Source of the DNA: Promethearchaeota archaeon
GTDB lineage: Archaea; Asgardarchaeota; Lokiarchaeia; Sigynarchaeales; SOKP01
Length of the DNA: 54,605 nt
Direction: 5' to 3'
Assembly (NCBI GenBank): GCA_014730295.1
Contig: WJIN01000130.1
Coordinates: 1-54,605, forward strand
Shown here: positions 1-8,460 of the stretch, piece by piece
Layout: each line of letters begins with the position of its first letter
How positions within the stretch are numbered: the stretch's first letter is position 1
The notes under the pieces: generated by a model
What the model was told of the DNA's origin: nothing
What the model saw: the letters and a program-made list of their open reading frames with translations, nothing else
Databases searched by the model: none
Made by a program: the position numbers and the translations under genes

Positions 1-1
1 G

Positions 2-196
2 AATGATTCTTCCTTAGAAACCACCCGTGCCATCCTCAAAAAAGTGAAACCGCGGATCGAAGACGATCTTAAAACGATTGACGTGTATATCACCGCTGAG
101 CAGTTCGATCTTCTTAAGGACTCGCTCCTCGAACGTTTTGAATCCATTATTACCTTCCTCTTTTCCCGCCTTGATGTGTATAAAAAGCCTAAATAA
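2..196 (+). CDS. C-terminal fragment of an unrecognised protein (5' end outside window)
   Basis: An open frame runs in from the left edge and ends at a TAA, giving 64 residues. Its base composition is clearly richer in G+C than the flanking sequence, and the residues alternate charged and hydrophobic in a helical pattern (for example LETTRAILKKVKPRIEDDL). This looks like real coding sequence rather than a chance frame. The C-terminus is moderately basic, ending in YKKPK. I do not recognise a family. The start codon lies outside the window, so total length and domain content are unknown. Confidence 0.6.
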   Translation, partial: NDSSLETTRAILKKVKPRIEDDLKTIDVYITAEQFDLLKDSLLERFESIITFLFSRLDVYKKPK

Positions 197-315
197 TTAA
201 TATTTCATTTATTATTTTTTTTTATCTTCTATTCAAAAACCTTATTATGATCTTGATTTTGATATTCCTTGAACAATGAGACAAGAGTTAGATTTTTAAT
301 TTGATAAAATACAAT

Positions 316-510
316 TTATAACCCGATAAAATATAGTCTCAAATTAACAATTTCCTTAATTAAAGAAATTCCATCATTTATTGTATGATAAATCCAATTA
401 TCATCGAGATCTACCGTATTCCATGGATCTCCTAAGCTCAAGTAAAGGTCTTGGATTTGATCTCTAATATTATTAGCATCTAAAGGATTTTCACATCCAA
501 TCCAAATTCC
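316..510 (-). pseudogene. Possible decayed gene fragment
   Basis: On the minus strand 64 sense codons run between a stop at 511-513 and a TAA at 316-318. The translation looks like real protein (for example IQDLYLSLGDPWNTVDLDDN, then WIYHTINDGISLIKEIV), but no start codon lies near its beginning. The amphipathic pattern and lack of low complexity suggest a remnant of a coding gene whose 5' part is lost or out of frame. No family is recognised. The rest of 197-586 is AT-rich with nothing identifiable. Confidence 0.35.
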
Positions 511-586
511 TTATTAATGCTATTTCAATTTAACTCTTGGATTATCTATTTTAAAAAGAAAATAAAAGAAAAAGTGTTAGGCCTAT

Positions 587-1075
587 TCACTCAGATATGA
601 TTTCAAATACCATCTTCTCGATGATTGGCTTCTTTGTATAGCGCTTGTCATAATACCAGCCGACTAAATGAGCCTTCTGGTCCTTATCCTCGGCTGGCGG
701 AATAACAATAATCATTACTCCGTTCGATAGATATTTTAAGATGCGTTTATCAATGGCATGGAGTTTCTCTCTGCCGCTTGGATGGGTATGGGCTTGCCAT
801 ACTATATCAACCCCCATTTCTTCTTTAAATTTTCGCATGTTATAGATTTTTGATTTTTTATAACGCATCCAACTACGCGGCTTGACATGTTTCTTTGTCG
901 ATTTGATGTCCTTGTTTACAATGAATTTATTGACAATCCCAAAGTTTTCTTTTCGGTCAGCGAAGATCCAATAGTGTTCAACCTTGGGGTATACCTCCGC
1001 AGCCCTCTGAGTAATTTCGTTAAATATACGTTCTGGAATTAAATATCGAAAATCTTCAGCGCTTCCCATTCTCAC
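587..1075 (-). CDS. JAMM/MPN-domain metalloprotease-like protein
   Basis: This 162-residue single-domain protein carries the JAMM zinc signature: a Glu in the usual upstream position (E33, in a 'P-x-E' context), then H96-T-H98-P, then D109 ten residues after the second His. The Ser normally three residues before that Asp is His here, a small departure from consensus. The family includes isopeptidases that remove ubiquitin-like modifiers (Rpn11/AMSH type) and prokaryotic JAB proteins that process sulfur-carrier proteins. Zinc peptidase activity on a ubiquitin-like tail is therefore plausible, but the substrate is unknown. No ubiquitin, E1 or E2 gene is adjacent. M3 is an equally possible start. 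Confidence 0.75.
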   Translation of the reverse strand: MRMGSAEDFRYLIPERIFNEITQRAAEVYPKVEHYWIFADRKENFGIVNKFIVNKDIKSTKKHVKPRSWMRYKKSKIYNMRKFKEEMGVDIVWQAHTHPSGREKLHAIDKRILKYLSNGVMIIVIPPAEDKDQKAHLVGWYYDKRYTKKPIIEKMVFEIISE

Positions 1076-1238
1076 TCACTTATAGGATATAATTCGACAA
1101 AAAATTTTAATTTTATTATATAACTTAAATAGATTTTTTTCTTAATATCTTGAATATTGTGAATATTTTAGGAAAAAGAGAAAGGAGAGTTTGAATTAAC
1201 AAAGAAAGAATCAAAATTAAGTTGGAATTTAAAAATCT

Positions 1239-2660
1239 TTATAATAAATTTGGTCTTTTATCTTGCCAAGGGGCAATATTTTCGAATGCTTTTGCAACTT
1301 GCAAAACTTTAAGATCCTCAAAGCGATTTCCAACGATTTGCATTCCAATAGGGGTATGTTCTTTGCTCCAACCGCAAGGAATCGATGCAGCGGGATGTCC
1401 TGTTAGGTTAAACGGGAAAGTGAACGCTGTAAAGGTTGTAGGTGGGACACTCTTTCCATTTATAACCATAGGAGGTTCTTCTTCTTTATTAAATGCAGGA
1501 ATTGCGGTGGTGGGTGTAATTAAAATATCATAATCCTTGAAATATTGCGCGACTCTTTCATACAAATTACTTCTTATGTCTAAAGCTTTCATATAATCGA
1601 TTGCATTAAAGCTTAATCCTGCTTCTATCATTCGAACTAAGGAAGGGGTCATTCTATCTTTCCATTCTTTTAAAAGAGGTGCAAATTCATATGCAAAATA
1701 TGTGGTGTAGATAATATTGAATGCAAATTCGGGTTTTCTAAGCTTAATTTTTACTTTCTCAATATTATAATCCAATTCTTCGAATTTATAAACTGACTCA
1801 ATCACCATTTTCTCAACTTCGGGATCCAATGCCTTCACGAAACCTAAATCTAATGAGTATCCGATTTTTAAATTCTTCTGGATCTCATCCACATGATCAA
1901 AATAACTAATATTTTGTGTAGGTAAGCTAAATTTATCAAATTCATACGGTCCCTTCAAAATATCAAGCATTAAAGCTGCGTCTTTTACATTTCGCGCAAG
2001 CGGTCCATATTGATCGAGCAAAGTATCCGCGAGAGTTGAATTTTCGGGGTGGACAGGAACTCTTCCTTGAGTGGCTTTTATTCCAAATAATCCACAAAAA
2101 GAGCATGGTGCACGAATGGATCCTCCCCCATCCGCTCCTAATCCTAACGGTCCCAATCCGCTTGCGATTGCTGCGGCTGCTCCTCCTGAGGATCCTCCAG
2201 TTGCTTTATTTGTATTCCATGGATTTACAGTTTCTCCAAATACTAAATTTCTTGTATATCCGTGATGACCAAATTCTGGCATATTTGTCTTTCCAAGAAT
2301 GACAACGTCTTCCTTCTTTAATCGTTTAACAGTAATTTCATCTTCTTCGGCGATGTTATTCTCAAAAATTTTCGAGCCATAAGTAGTTCTTACACCTTTT
2401 ATTCGCATTTCATCTTTAATTGAGATAGGGACACCTGCAATTTTCCCAACCTTTTCATTATTGCGTATTCTATTATCAATTTGCTTTGCTTTTTTCAGAG
2501 CGGAATCAAAGGTTGGAATACAATACGCATTAATTATGGGATTTACCTTTTTGATACGTTCTATTATTGCTTGTGTTATTTCTAGTGATGTAAATTCTTG
2601 ATTTTTTATTTTCTCTGCCATTTTCCATGCTGGCATAAAAAAAATATCATTATTACTCAT
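1239..2660 (-). CDS. Amidase signature family hydrolase
   Basis: A 473-residue amidase-signature enzyme. The Ser-cisSer-Lys catalytic set is visible: Lys82 in SIKDE, the GGSSGG loop at about 155-160, and the nucleophile Ser181 in GADGGGSIRAP. Such enzymes hydrolyse carboxamides to acid and ammonia in the cytoplasm. The length fits, but the motif has GGGS where GatA has DTGGS. No gatB or gatC is adjacent, so I call it a general amidase rather than the GatA subunit of the amidotransferase. It is monocistronic, facing away from the tRNA genes. Substrate cannot be told from sequence. Confidence 0.85.
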   Translation of the reverse strand: MSNNDIFFMPAWKMAEKIKNQEFTSLEITQAIIERIKKVNPIINAYCIPTFDSALKKAKQIDNRIRNNEKVGKIAGVPISIKDEMRIKGVRTTYGSKIFENNIAEEDEITVKRLKKEDVVILGKTNMPEFGHHGYTRNLVFGETVNPWNTNKATGGSSGGAAAAIASGLGPLGLGADGGGSIRAPCSFCGLFGIKATQGRVPVHPENSTLADTLLDQYGPLARNVKDAALMLDILKGPYEFDKFSLPTQNISYFDHVDEIQKNLKIGYSLDLGFVKALDPEVEKMVIESVYKFEELDYNIEKVKIKLRKPEFAFNIIYTTYFAYEFAPLLKEWKDRMTPSLVRMIEAGLSFNAIDYMKALDIRSNLYERVAQYFKDYDILITPTTAIPAFNKEEEPPMVINGKSVPPTTFTAFTFPFNLTGHPAASIPCGWSKEHTPIGMQIVGNRFEDLKVLQVAKAFENIAPWQDKRPNLL

Positions 2661-2871
2661 ATTTTTTTCCCTCTTACTTACCTTAAGTAGATTAAATAAT
2701 TGTAGACGTTAATATATTTATTTGTTCCTTAATCAATATAATAAAAGATTATTAGATCCAAAAAAGATAAAATAAGCTTTAGAAGGACTAATCATAAAAA
2801 TAATATAGAAGAATTAATTTTTTTAATCTACAAGAAAAGAAAAAATAAAGTCAAAACTACTACTATTTTAA

Positions 2872-2974
2872 GCAGGTGTAGTCTAGCCTGGTAAGGCGCT
2901 GGCCTTGAGTGCTGAAAAAGCCGAGTGAGCCAGTGCGCGTAATGCGTTCGGGGGTTCGAATCCCTCCACCTGCG
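2872..2974 (+). tRNA. tRNA-Ser (anticodon UGA) with an 18-nt BHB intron
   Basis: Acceptor stem GCAGGTG/CACCTGC, D stem GTCT/AGGC, anticodon stem CTGGC/GCCAG, a class II variable arm with a four-pair stem (GCGC/GCGT) and T arm GGGGG-TTCGAAT-CCCTC all fold. Discriminator is G2974 and CCA is not encoded. The anticodon is TGA at 2906-2908. The long variable arm, G73 and UGA anticodon together identify serine. The anticodon loop has 25 nt instead of 7 because of an intron between tRNA positions 37 and 38. Confidence 0.93.
2910..2927 (+). other. Canonical BHB intron in tRNA-Ser
   Basis: The pre-tRNA folds as a textbook bulge-helix-bulge. The outer helix is the anticodon stem. The 4-bp central helix pairs exon CUUG with intron CGAG. 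The 5' bulge is AGU, cut AG|U, and the 3' bulge is UGA, cut UG|A. The intron closes as GCU-GAAAA-AGC. Removing 18 nt leaves a seven-nucleotide loop C-U-U-G-A-G-A. Confidence 0.9.
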
Positions 2975-3164
2975 CTATTCTGTTTACTCCTTTTTTTCTT
3001 TTCTGGGTATTCTTTAAATGGATCTGAAACGATTCCTTCGAAAACTCCACTTAGATCTGATAATGAGGTAGTTTATTGGAAAAATTATTATTTAAGTATG
3101 GATTTACCATTATATAATTTAGAATTCAAATATCGTTTTTGAATTTTAAAACAAAAAAAACCAT

Positions 3165-3268
3165 GGGCCATTAGCGCAGGCAGGTAGCGCAGCAGGCTCT
3201 TAACCTGAAAGTTAGCTGTGATCCCGCTGACTGGGGAAAGGTCGTGGGTTCGAATCCCACATGGCCCG
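3165..3268 (+). tRNA. tRNA-Lys (anticodon CUU) with a 30-nt non-canonical intron
   Basis: Acceptor GGGCCAT/ATGGCCC, D stem GCGC/GCGC, anticodon loop CTCTTAA with anticodon CTT at 3199-3201, T arm GTGGG-TTCGAAT-CCCAC and discriminator G3268 match archaeal tRNA-Lys. The gene is 104 nt. Removing a 30-nt intron gives a normal 74-nt tRNA with variable loop AGGTC. The anticodon stem then has one G27-A43 mismatch. CCA is not encoded. Confidence 0.9.
3209..3238 (+). other. BHB-type intron in tRNA-Lys at position 43/44
   Basis: A perfect 7-bp stem, AGUUAGC with GCUGACU, forms the intron hairpin. It is flanked by a 5' bulge GAA (cut GA|A) and a 3' bulge AAA (cut AA|A), with a short central helix CCU/GGG. 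The exact cut is inferred from this geometry and from the need for a five-nucleotide variable loop. An offset of one nucleotide cannot be excluded. Confidence 0.75.
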
Positions 3269-3333
3269 CTTATTTTCATAATATAAACTAAAAAAACCGT
3301 ACAAGATAACAATTTGAGATATCTTTATCTTAA

Positions 3334-4314
3334 TCAATTTAAGTATTTAAACAGCGGTTTAAAGTCAGAAAAGTCAAACGGTTTCAAAATGTAGCCGTCT
3401 GCTTTTATATCATTGAGTTTTTTCTGCACTTCTGAGCCTGGAATTGCAGTCAACAAATATACGGGGATATCGTGTAATTTTTTATCAGATTTAATCATCT
3501 TGCATAAATCATATCCACTTAAATCGGGCAGAATAATATCTAATAGAATCAGTTTAGGTTGCGCGTGTTTTAATTCCTCAATACCCTTTGTTCCGCTTAT
3601 AACCCCTTTACAGGTAAATCCTTTACTCTCAAAATAACTGGTTAATAAGCGAATAGTTGCTAAATCATCTTCAATAAGTAAAATATCGTATTGGGACCCT
3701 TCCACGGTAATATCATCCAAAATATTTTTAATCTTCGTCTCGAGCAGTAGACTTTGTTCGAATATATTCTCAATTTTCGAAAGAACTTCGGGACGTAATT
3801 CATCCTTATTATTTTCAAGGAGCAACTGAGAAAAACCTTTTATTGTGGTTAGCGGTTCCTTTAATGCGTGAGAGATATTAGAAATAGCTTCGATATTCAT
3901 CCTAAAATTTCCGTTAGTGATGGCGCTCGTCTGGTCATCGATATAATAATTGACGCTTTCTCTGATAAGTTTTGAGATAGTGGAATAACTTTCTTCTTTA
4001 ATAAATTGTTGCCACTTGTCTTTCGTCTTTTCAGATACATAGAGAGAAATTCGTTCCTTATCTCTGTCATATATCTTGCCTCCCATCAAGTATGTTTTAA
4101 ATCCTTCAGTGATTTGACCTCTCCAAACCGCATATTTTCCCGTCTCATCCTCATATTGCTTCATCAATTTGTTAACTTCTTGTGAAACATTTCCCTCATT
4201 GTGTTCTTCAACGATTTGATCAATCTCGTCTTCGGAAAATGTTCTACGGCTTTCTTTTACTTCCGACTTACTTTCCGGGTTTTGTGTGCTCTTTTGCTCG
4301 GTAATTACACTCAC
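3334..4314 (-). CDS. RHH - histidine-phosphotransfer-like - receiver protein, copy 1
   Basis: A 326-residue signalling protein of unusual build. Residues about 88-127 resemble a ribbon-helix-helix DNA-binding fold (ERISLYVSE followed by two helices). Residues about 140-200 match the dimerisation/phosphoacceptor helices of a histidine kinase, with His149 in SHALKEPL. Residues 208-326 are a complete CheY-like receiver: acidic pocket IEDD at 215-217, phosphoacceptor Asp259 in LLDIILPD and Lys311 in LKPF. There is no HATPase domain, so it cannot autophosphorylate alone. I infer a DNA-binding output protein fed by a separate kinase. A paralogue is the next gene downstream in coordinates (4654-5586), same strand. 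Confidence 0.8.
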   Translation of the reverse strand: MSVITEQKSTQNPESKSEVKESRRTFSEDEIDQIVEEHNEGNVSQEVNKLMKQYEDETGKYAVWRGQITEGFKTYLMGGKIYDRDKERISLYVSEKTKDKWQQFIKEESYSTISKLIRESVNYYIDDQTSAITNGNFRMNIEAISNISHALKEPLTTIKGFSQLLLENNKDELRPEVLSKIENIFEQSLLLETKIKNILDDITVEGSQYDILLIEDDLATIRLLTSYFESKGFTCKGVISGTKGIEELKHAQPKLILLDIILPDLSGYDLCKMIKSDKKLHDIPVYLLTAIPGSEVQKKLNDIKADGYILKPFDFSDFKPLFKYLN

Positions 4315-4482
4315 CTTTTATTTATAATCGGATAAAATTTTTTACAACACTTGGATATATTTTTAACTATTTTGATACATATTTAAATATTATTGGTACT
4401 TTATGTAGTTTTTGGTAATTTTTAAAAATATATGGGTTTTTTTTACCAATTTTTTATTGATATTTTCGCCTATCCTTGCGTG

Positions 4483-4605
4483 ATGGAATTTGAATTAGAT
4501 TATTTTCTCTGTCCATATGGGTTCTTAGTATTACATCAAATTTATTCAGAGGGTGTAAACATAAGTGAGATTTTGAAATTATGTGAAATTATACGTGTTT
4601 TATAG
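4483..4605 (+). CDS. Possible 40-residue small ORF
   Basis: An ATG-started 40-codon frame lies in the 340-bp gap between the two receiver-protein genes, on the opposite strand. Its translation is balanced rather than low-complexity (it begins MEFELDYFLCPYGFLVLHQI). No clear ribosome-binding site precedes it and I know no family. Otherwise the gap 4315-4653 is very AT-rich and probably holds the promoter of the 3334-4314 gene. Confidence 0.2.
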   Translation: MEFELDYFLCPYGFLVLHQIYSEGVNISEILKLCEIIRVL

Positions 4606-4653
4606 ATGAAATGAAATAATAGAAGTCAGTTATATATCAATAAATATTTAATA

Positions 4654-5586
4654 TTAATTGAGATTGTCGGATTTGTTCTCTAATAGGCGAAAAATCTGAT
4701 TAAAATCGCTAAAATTAAAGGGTTTTAAAATATAACCGTCCGCTTCCGTGTCTTCTAAGTTCTTTTCTACTTCAGATCCTGCAATAGCCGTCAAAAAATA
4801 CACAGGAATATCGTTATACCTACGATTCTGTTTGATCTCCTTACAAATATCATACCCATTGATATCGGGTAAAATTATATCTAAAAGCACGAGTTTTGGC
4901 GTGGAGTTTTTTAATTCTTCTAACCCTTTTGAACCGCTTACTACTCCTTTACAGATATAGCCTTTACTTTCAAAATATGAGGTTATTAATCGAATGGTGG
5001 CTAAATCATCTTCGATTAGCAGAATATCATATTGATTATTAGGTGTTTTAATGTTATCTAAGAATTTGATGATTTTATTCTCAAGCAAAATACTCTGATC
5101 AAAGATGTTTTTTATTGTGGTATTGATTTGATCTGAGAGCTCTTCTTGATAATTTTCTAAAATAAGCTGTGCGTATCCTTTAATTGTGGTGAGAGGCTCT
5201 TTTAAGGCATGTGAAATCTTCGAGACTGTTTGAGGATTAATTTTTGAAAATTCCCCGCCCGCATTTGTTAATTGATCATCAATAAACTTATTGACGCTTT
5301 CTCTGATTAATTTTGAGAGGGTAGAGAGATTGTTTTCCTCTAAAAAGGTTTGCCATTCATCCTTGGTCTCTTCTGACACATAAAGCGAAATCCGCTCTTT
5401 ATTACGATCATATATTTTTTCTCCTCGTAGCCACCGTTTAAACCCTTCTGTAACTACTCCGCGCCAAATTGCATACTTTCCTGTTTCCTTCTCATAGTCT
5501 ATCATCTCTTTTGTTTTTTCTATCTTTGGCGCTTTCTCTAACCGCTGAAGGTAGTCCTCAACTGATTCGTTATCTCGTTTTTTCAT
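4654..5586 (-). CDS. RHH - histidine-phosphotransfer-like - receiver protein, copy 2
   Basis: Paralogue of the 3334-4314 product, 310 residues with the same domain order. The RHH-like segment is at about 63-105 (ERISLYVSEETKDEW). The H-box is SHALKEPL with His126. The receiver starts near residue 185 with IEDD, phosphoacceptor Asp236 in LLDIILPD and the conserved Lys near the C-terminus in ILKPF. The HATPase domain is again absent, so the loss is a property of the family and not damage to one gene. A segment just before the RHH (KETGKYAIWRG) is also shared and may be a further small domain. Tandem duplication is the simplest origin; a separate kinase must supply phosphate if the phosphorelay is active. 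Confidence 0.8.
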   Translation of the reverse strand: MKKRDNESVEDYLQRLEKAPKIEKTKEMIDYEKETGKYAIWRGVVTEGFKRWLRGEKIYDRNKERISLYVSEETKDEWQTFLEENNLSTLSKLIRESVNKFIDDQLTNAGGEFSKINPQTVSKISHALKEPLTTIKGYAQLILENYQEELSDQINTTIKNIFDQSILLENKIIKFLDNIKTPNNQYDILLIEDDLATIRLITSYFESKGYICKGVVSGSKGLEELKNSTPKLVLLDIILPDINGYDICKEIKQNRRYNDIPVYFLTAIAGSEVEKNLEDTEADGYILKPFNFSDFNQIFRLLENKSDNLN

Positions 5587-5852
5587 AAAGGATTCCCGAG
5601 GATATTATTTCATAAGAGGGTATTTAGGTTTTTTTATATTTTTTTACCACAAGTTCATCGTCGTACCTAGTGTCTTTATAATAAAAATGGTTTAATTTAA
5701 ATTTATGCACATCGCAAATAAATAAAAAATAAAAATTTTATTCCCAATAATTTTTTACACAAAAAAAAAGACTAATCATATGAATAAATTATTCCATAAT
5801 AATCAAATTGATATAATTCACTTGAAAACAAGATGTTTTCTTGAAAGGGGTA

Positions 5853-6371
5853 TTATGTAAACCTGTCGTCTAAAGTTTCACCGCAATTAGGACAAAATTT
5901 CGTGATTAGAGTTTGTTTTTCCCCGGAAATAATTTTTGTTAATTTTTCCTCTAGGTGCGTATAAATATCCTTGAGCATCCAATCTTCTATTGAGATTAAA
6001 TTTAAGCCCCCTTTTTGATATAGCTTGAGTTTTTCTCGTTTACGTTCAAAATAATCTTTCCCAAAATAACCCCAATATTCTATATAAGTATCATAATCTG
6101 GCAGATACCAATCATATTTAATGGTATGCCCTGCAACCTTAATCGTATTCTCATAATCATGTGTAATATTGAGCCGAGTCAGGTGATTATCAATAATTAC
6201 TTCTGCTTTTGATCGCGTGATATGCCCATCAAGACATCTAAAGGAGGTTGCGCGCTGCGGAATATATTTTTCTCGAATTTTTTTCCAATAAAGCTGAATT
6301 ATGTAATAAACAACTGAAACGATACTGACAAATAGTATTCCCCCGAGAAAAAATGATGCTAAACCGCTCAT
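5853..6371 (-). CDS. Membrane-anchored PD-(D/E)XK nuclease-like protein with zinc-finger tail
   Basis: The 172-residue product starts with one transmembrane helix (about 5-28) followed by a basic stretch. The middle (about 50-150) follows the restriction-endonuclease-fold pattern: SKAEVIIDNHL helix, then strand YDWYLPD with a candidate catalytic Asp, then YIEYWG with a candidate Glu, then helix and a final LISIED strand. The C-terminus has a single CPNCG knuckle, half of a zinc ribbon. Anchoring a nuclease fold to the membrane is odd; foreign-DNA processing or a non-catalytic role are both open. Standalone gene with a 266-bp AT-rich leader on its 3' side (5587-5852). Confidence 0.55.
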   Translation of the reverse strand: MSGLASFFLGGILFVSIVSVVYYIIQLYWKKIREKYIPQRATSFRCLDGHITRSKAEVIIDNHLTRLNITHDYENTIKVAGHTIKYDWYLPDYDTYIEYWGYFGKDYFERKREKLKLYQKGGLNLISIEDWMLKDIYTHLEEKLTKIISGEKQTLITKFCPNCGETLDDRFT

Positions 6372-6459
6372 GTTTTTCTATAATAAAGACTAAATTTGTT
6401 CCTATTTAAATAGACCCACTGTCCAATTTTTCTGAATTTCAAATCTTCAGAATCAGTAT

Positions 6460-7317
6460 CTATTTTTCCGTTTTCAAGAGGAGGAATTGATTCAATAGGA
6501 ACATATCTAGATTGAGGTCTCTTAGTAGATCCACCTTATTTAGTATATAGGGATAAATTCCTTCTTCATGAAAATATTTCAAACATTTACTCGTTCCTTT
6601 TTCAGATTCAATACTGTTTATAAAAATAGATAGAATTGATTTTAAATATTCGATGACTAATTTTTTATCGCAATCTAATAGATTTGAATCCACAATTGTA
6701 ATCCATTCTTCAGTTGAATAAGAAATATGTTCAAATTCATGTTTGTTTTGGAATCTTTCTGAAGAATTTATATCCTCCACAGATTTTTCGATTTTTTCAA
6801 AGATATTCTGCCGTGATTTTGAATACATTTTTTGTTCAATAATATTACGTAATGCGATGAAGATATTTTGAAAAATGCCTAAAACATCGAAAAAATCGGC
6901 GAGAGGGATAAGCGATTCTACTTTTTCCCATTGTGTATAGTAATTTTTTATAGTATCCAGGAAAGGTGTAAAAATAGTAATATCTCCGTCCCAGCTGTGG
7001 TTTCGCTTTTTCCATACATAAGTATATTCTTTAATAAAGGCATTCTTAATCACTTTTAGACGATTCCTCATTATTTTAGTGGGATTTTGTTTGTTATCAG
7101 CGGCGATGAACAAGAGTTTATAGCTAGATTCAATGATATAGATCCATCGCAAGCCACCCAATTCGATGGATTCAATCTCCTCTCGAAATTCGACCATAAA
7201 AAATTGCCGAAAGACGGTTAAAAACCCCGAAGAAATGTCACTATCGATTTTAGCATCCCTTAAAGATGCATATAAGAGTTTGACGCCAGATTCACTGTCA
7301 AGTATCCAAATCAGCAT
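6460..7317 (-). CDS. Longin-like domain protein
   Basis: The N-terminal ~110 residues of this 285-residue protein read as a longin/roadblock-like alpha-beta fold. It opens with a strand (MLIWILDSESG), then DSDISSGFLTVFRQF, WIYIIESSYKLLFIAADNK, a helix and a SWDGD turn. The same order of elements appears in the 52019-52744 product (SGFLTAL, then VTAAADKNDD, then NWSGDVRIF), so the two are paralogous over this domain. The C-terminal ~170 residues are helical and not recognised. In Asgard archaea such domains commonly accompany small GTPases, but no GTPase gene is nearby. Expected to be cytosolic. Confidence 0.55.
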   Translation of the reverse strand: MLIWILDSESGVKLLYASLRDAKIDSDISSGFLTVFRQFFMVEFREEIESIELGGLRWIYIIESSYKLLFIAADNKQNPTKIMRNRLKVIKNAFIKEYTYVWKKRNHSWDGDITIFTPFLDTIKNYYTQWEKVESLIPLADFFDVLGIFQNIFIALRNIIEQKMYSKSRQNIFEKIEKSVEDINSSERFQNKHEFEHISYSTEEWITIVDSNLLDCDKKLVIEYLKSILSIFINSIESEKGTSKCLKYFHEEGIYPYILNKVDLLRDLNLDMFLLNQFLLLKTEK

Positions 7318-8330
7318 AAGGCAATCGCACTTGAATTTCGTTGATAGATAAATATTACTGTCAAGAAAATAAGTTTTTGCTAAGACACAGAGATTGTAAT
7401 ACTTAATATAGGTAATTATGAAATAACTTAGAAAAGTTTTCTAAGCTTTTTCCTAAATTCAACAACATTTAACCTGGAAAATGGAAAAGATCTTATATGA
7501 ACAAGCTAAATTCGCCCCAAAGATACCGCAAAAACCTTCTTAGAGGCTCATTCAACACATCTTTGTAGCATTTTAGTATTGCAGATAATGTCTTTCTTAG
7601 GAATTTATACTGTCATCTTTACCGCGGTTTCCATATGAAAGATTTATTAGGGTAATATATAACAATAAATCAAAACACTGATCAATTTCTAATTAATACT
7701 CTCTTATTTATACGATAATGAGAGAAGCTCAATATGTTGTCTACGCTGGGCGAAAATATTATTTACAAAATAAAAATCTGGTAAATAAACCACCAAAATC
7801 TGAATTCTGTGTTAGAAAGACCTATCATGAACGGTTTGAAAAAATCATGGCTTTATTTATAGAGGAGATTTCACAAAGGTACACAGGGGATAATTTAAAA
7901 AATAAAGACCTTTTTAGAATGGATTGAATGATTTGTGTGTAAAAATAAATACTATCAGATCCCTCTCCCTGCTTCCTAATTGGAATCTCATGATATAAAG
8001 CTGTGATGTATCCGTGTTTTCCCGTAATTCCGAGTCTTTGATGATCATTTTTGTACAAAAAATAGATGACATAATATGAATAATCTCACAAACCTTTTTA
8101 CATTCAAATCCTTATGAAATATGAATCTAATAATGCTTCTTGACATTCGTGTCATATCCCGCAGATCTGGGATCTCTCTCGCTCTTATACCCAATTTCGT
8201 ATTCATCAGCTCTCACCCTCTCCTTATGCAAAAATCAAAATAACGCTTGACTATTTTTATAAAATATCCAAATTTTACACGAAGGTGTGATAACAAAACA
8301 TTTCTGTCGATCTATGTTTTTACAACAAAA

Positions 8331-8343
8331 AGATTTAAATATG
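8331..8343 (+). promoter_or_regulatory. Probable TATA box of the TFIIB gene
   Basis: AGATTTAAATATG, preceded by the purine-rich CAACAAAA that would act as BRE, lies about 120 bases before the ATG. This implies a leader of roughly 95 bases, long for an archaeon, containing the repeat described at 8369-8410. An A/G-rich AAGGGGAA at 8446-8453 is a plausible ribosome-binding site. Confidence 0.4.
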
Positions 8344-8368
8344 TAATTATCATATAGTGAATATAACA

Positions 8369-8410
8369 CAAAAAGTTTTTTTGGTTATAAAAAAGAACTT
8401 TTTGGTAAAA
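8369..8410. repeat. Inverted/direct repeat in the TFIIB leader
   Basis: Two arms, AAAAAGTTTTTT and AAAAAAGAACTTTTT, can pair around a TTAT centre. The motif TTTTTGGT also recurs as a direct repeat. It sits between TATA box and start codon, where an operator or RNA hairpin could act. The low complexity makes chance occurrence possible. Confidence 0.3.
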
Positions 8411-8460
8411 AAAATAAAGAAGAGACGATTTTTCTAATACCAGTTAAGGGGAACACAAAA

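Larger units (their letters stand above)
7318..8460. other. Gene-poor 1.1-kb region upstream of TFIIB
   Basis: No convincing gene here. A 69-codon plus-strand frame (7718-7927) and an overlapping 77-codon minus-strand frame (7825-8058) both exist; neither has a family or a clear ribosome-binding site, so neither is called. A short inverted repeat, ATCCC-GCAGATCT-GGGAT, lies near 8155-8175. The last 130 bases hold the TFIIB promoter and a repeat. The region may contain degraded genes or unrecognised RNA. Confidence 0.4.

Noticed and set aside
2036..2302. Plus-strand frames opposite the amidase gene
   Set aside because: They mirror the Gly/Ser-rich amidase motif and have no independent signal.
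1239..2660. Amidase as GatA
   Set aside because: Motif GGGS replaces DTGGS and gatB/gatC are absent; the archaeal GatDE enzyme is present instead.
2872..2974. tRNA-Leu (anticodon GAG)
   Set aside because: A GAG anticodon would break the CTGGC/GCCAG stem; the discriminator G and TGA anticodon fit serine.
7718..8058. Two overlapping opposite-strand frames in the TFIIB upstream region
   Set aside because: Each is 69-77 codons without recognisable motif or ribosome-binding site; at this AT content such frames occur by chance.
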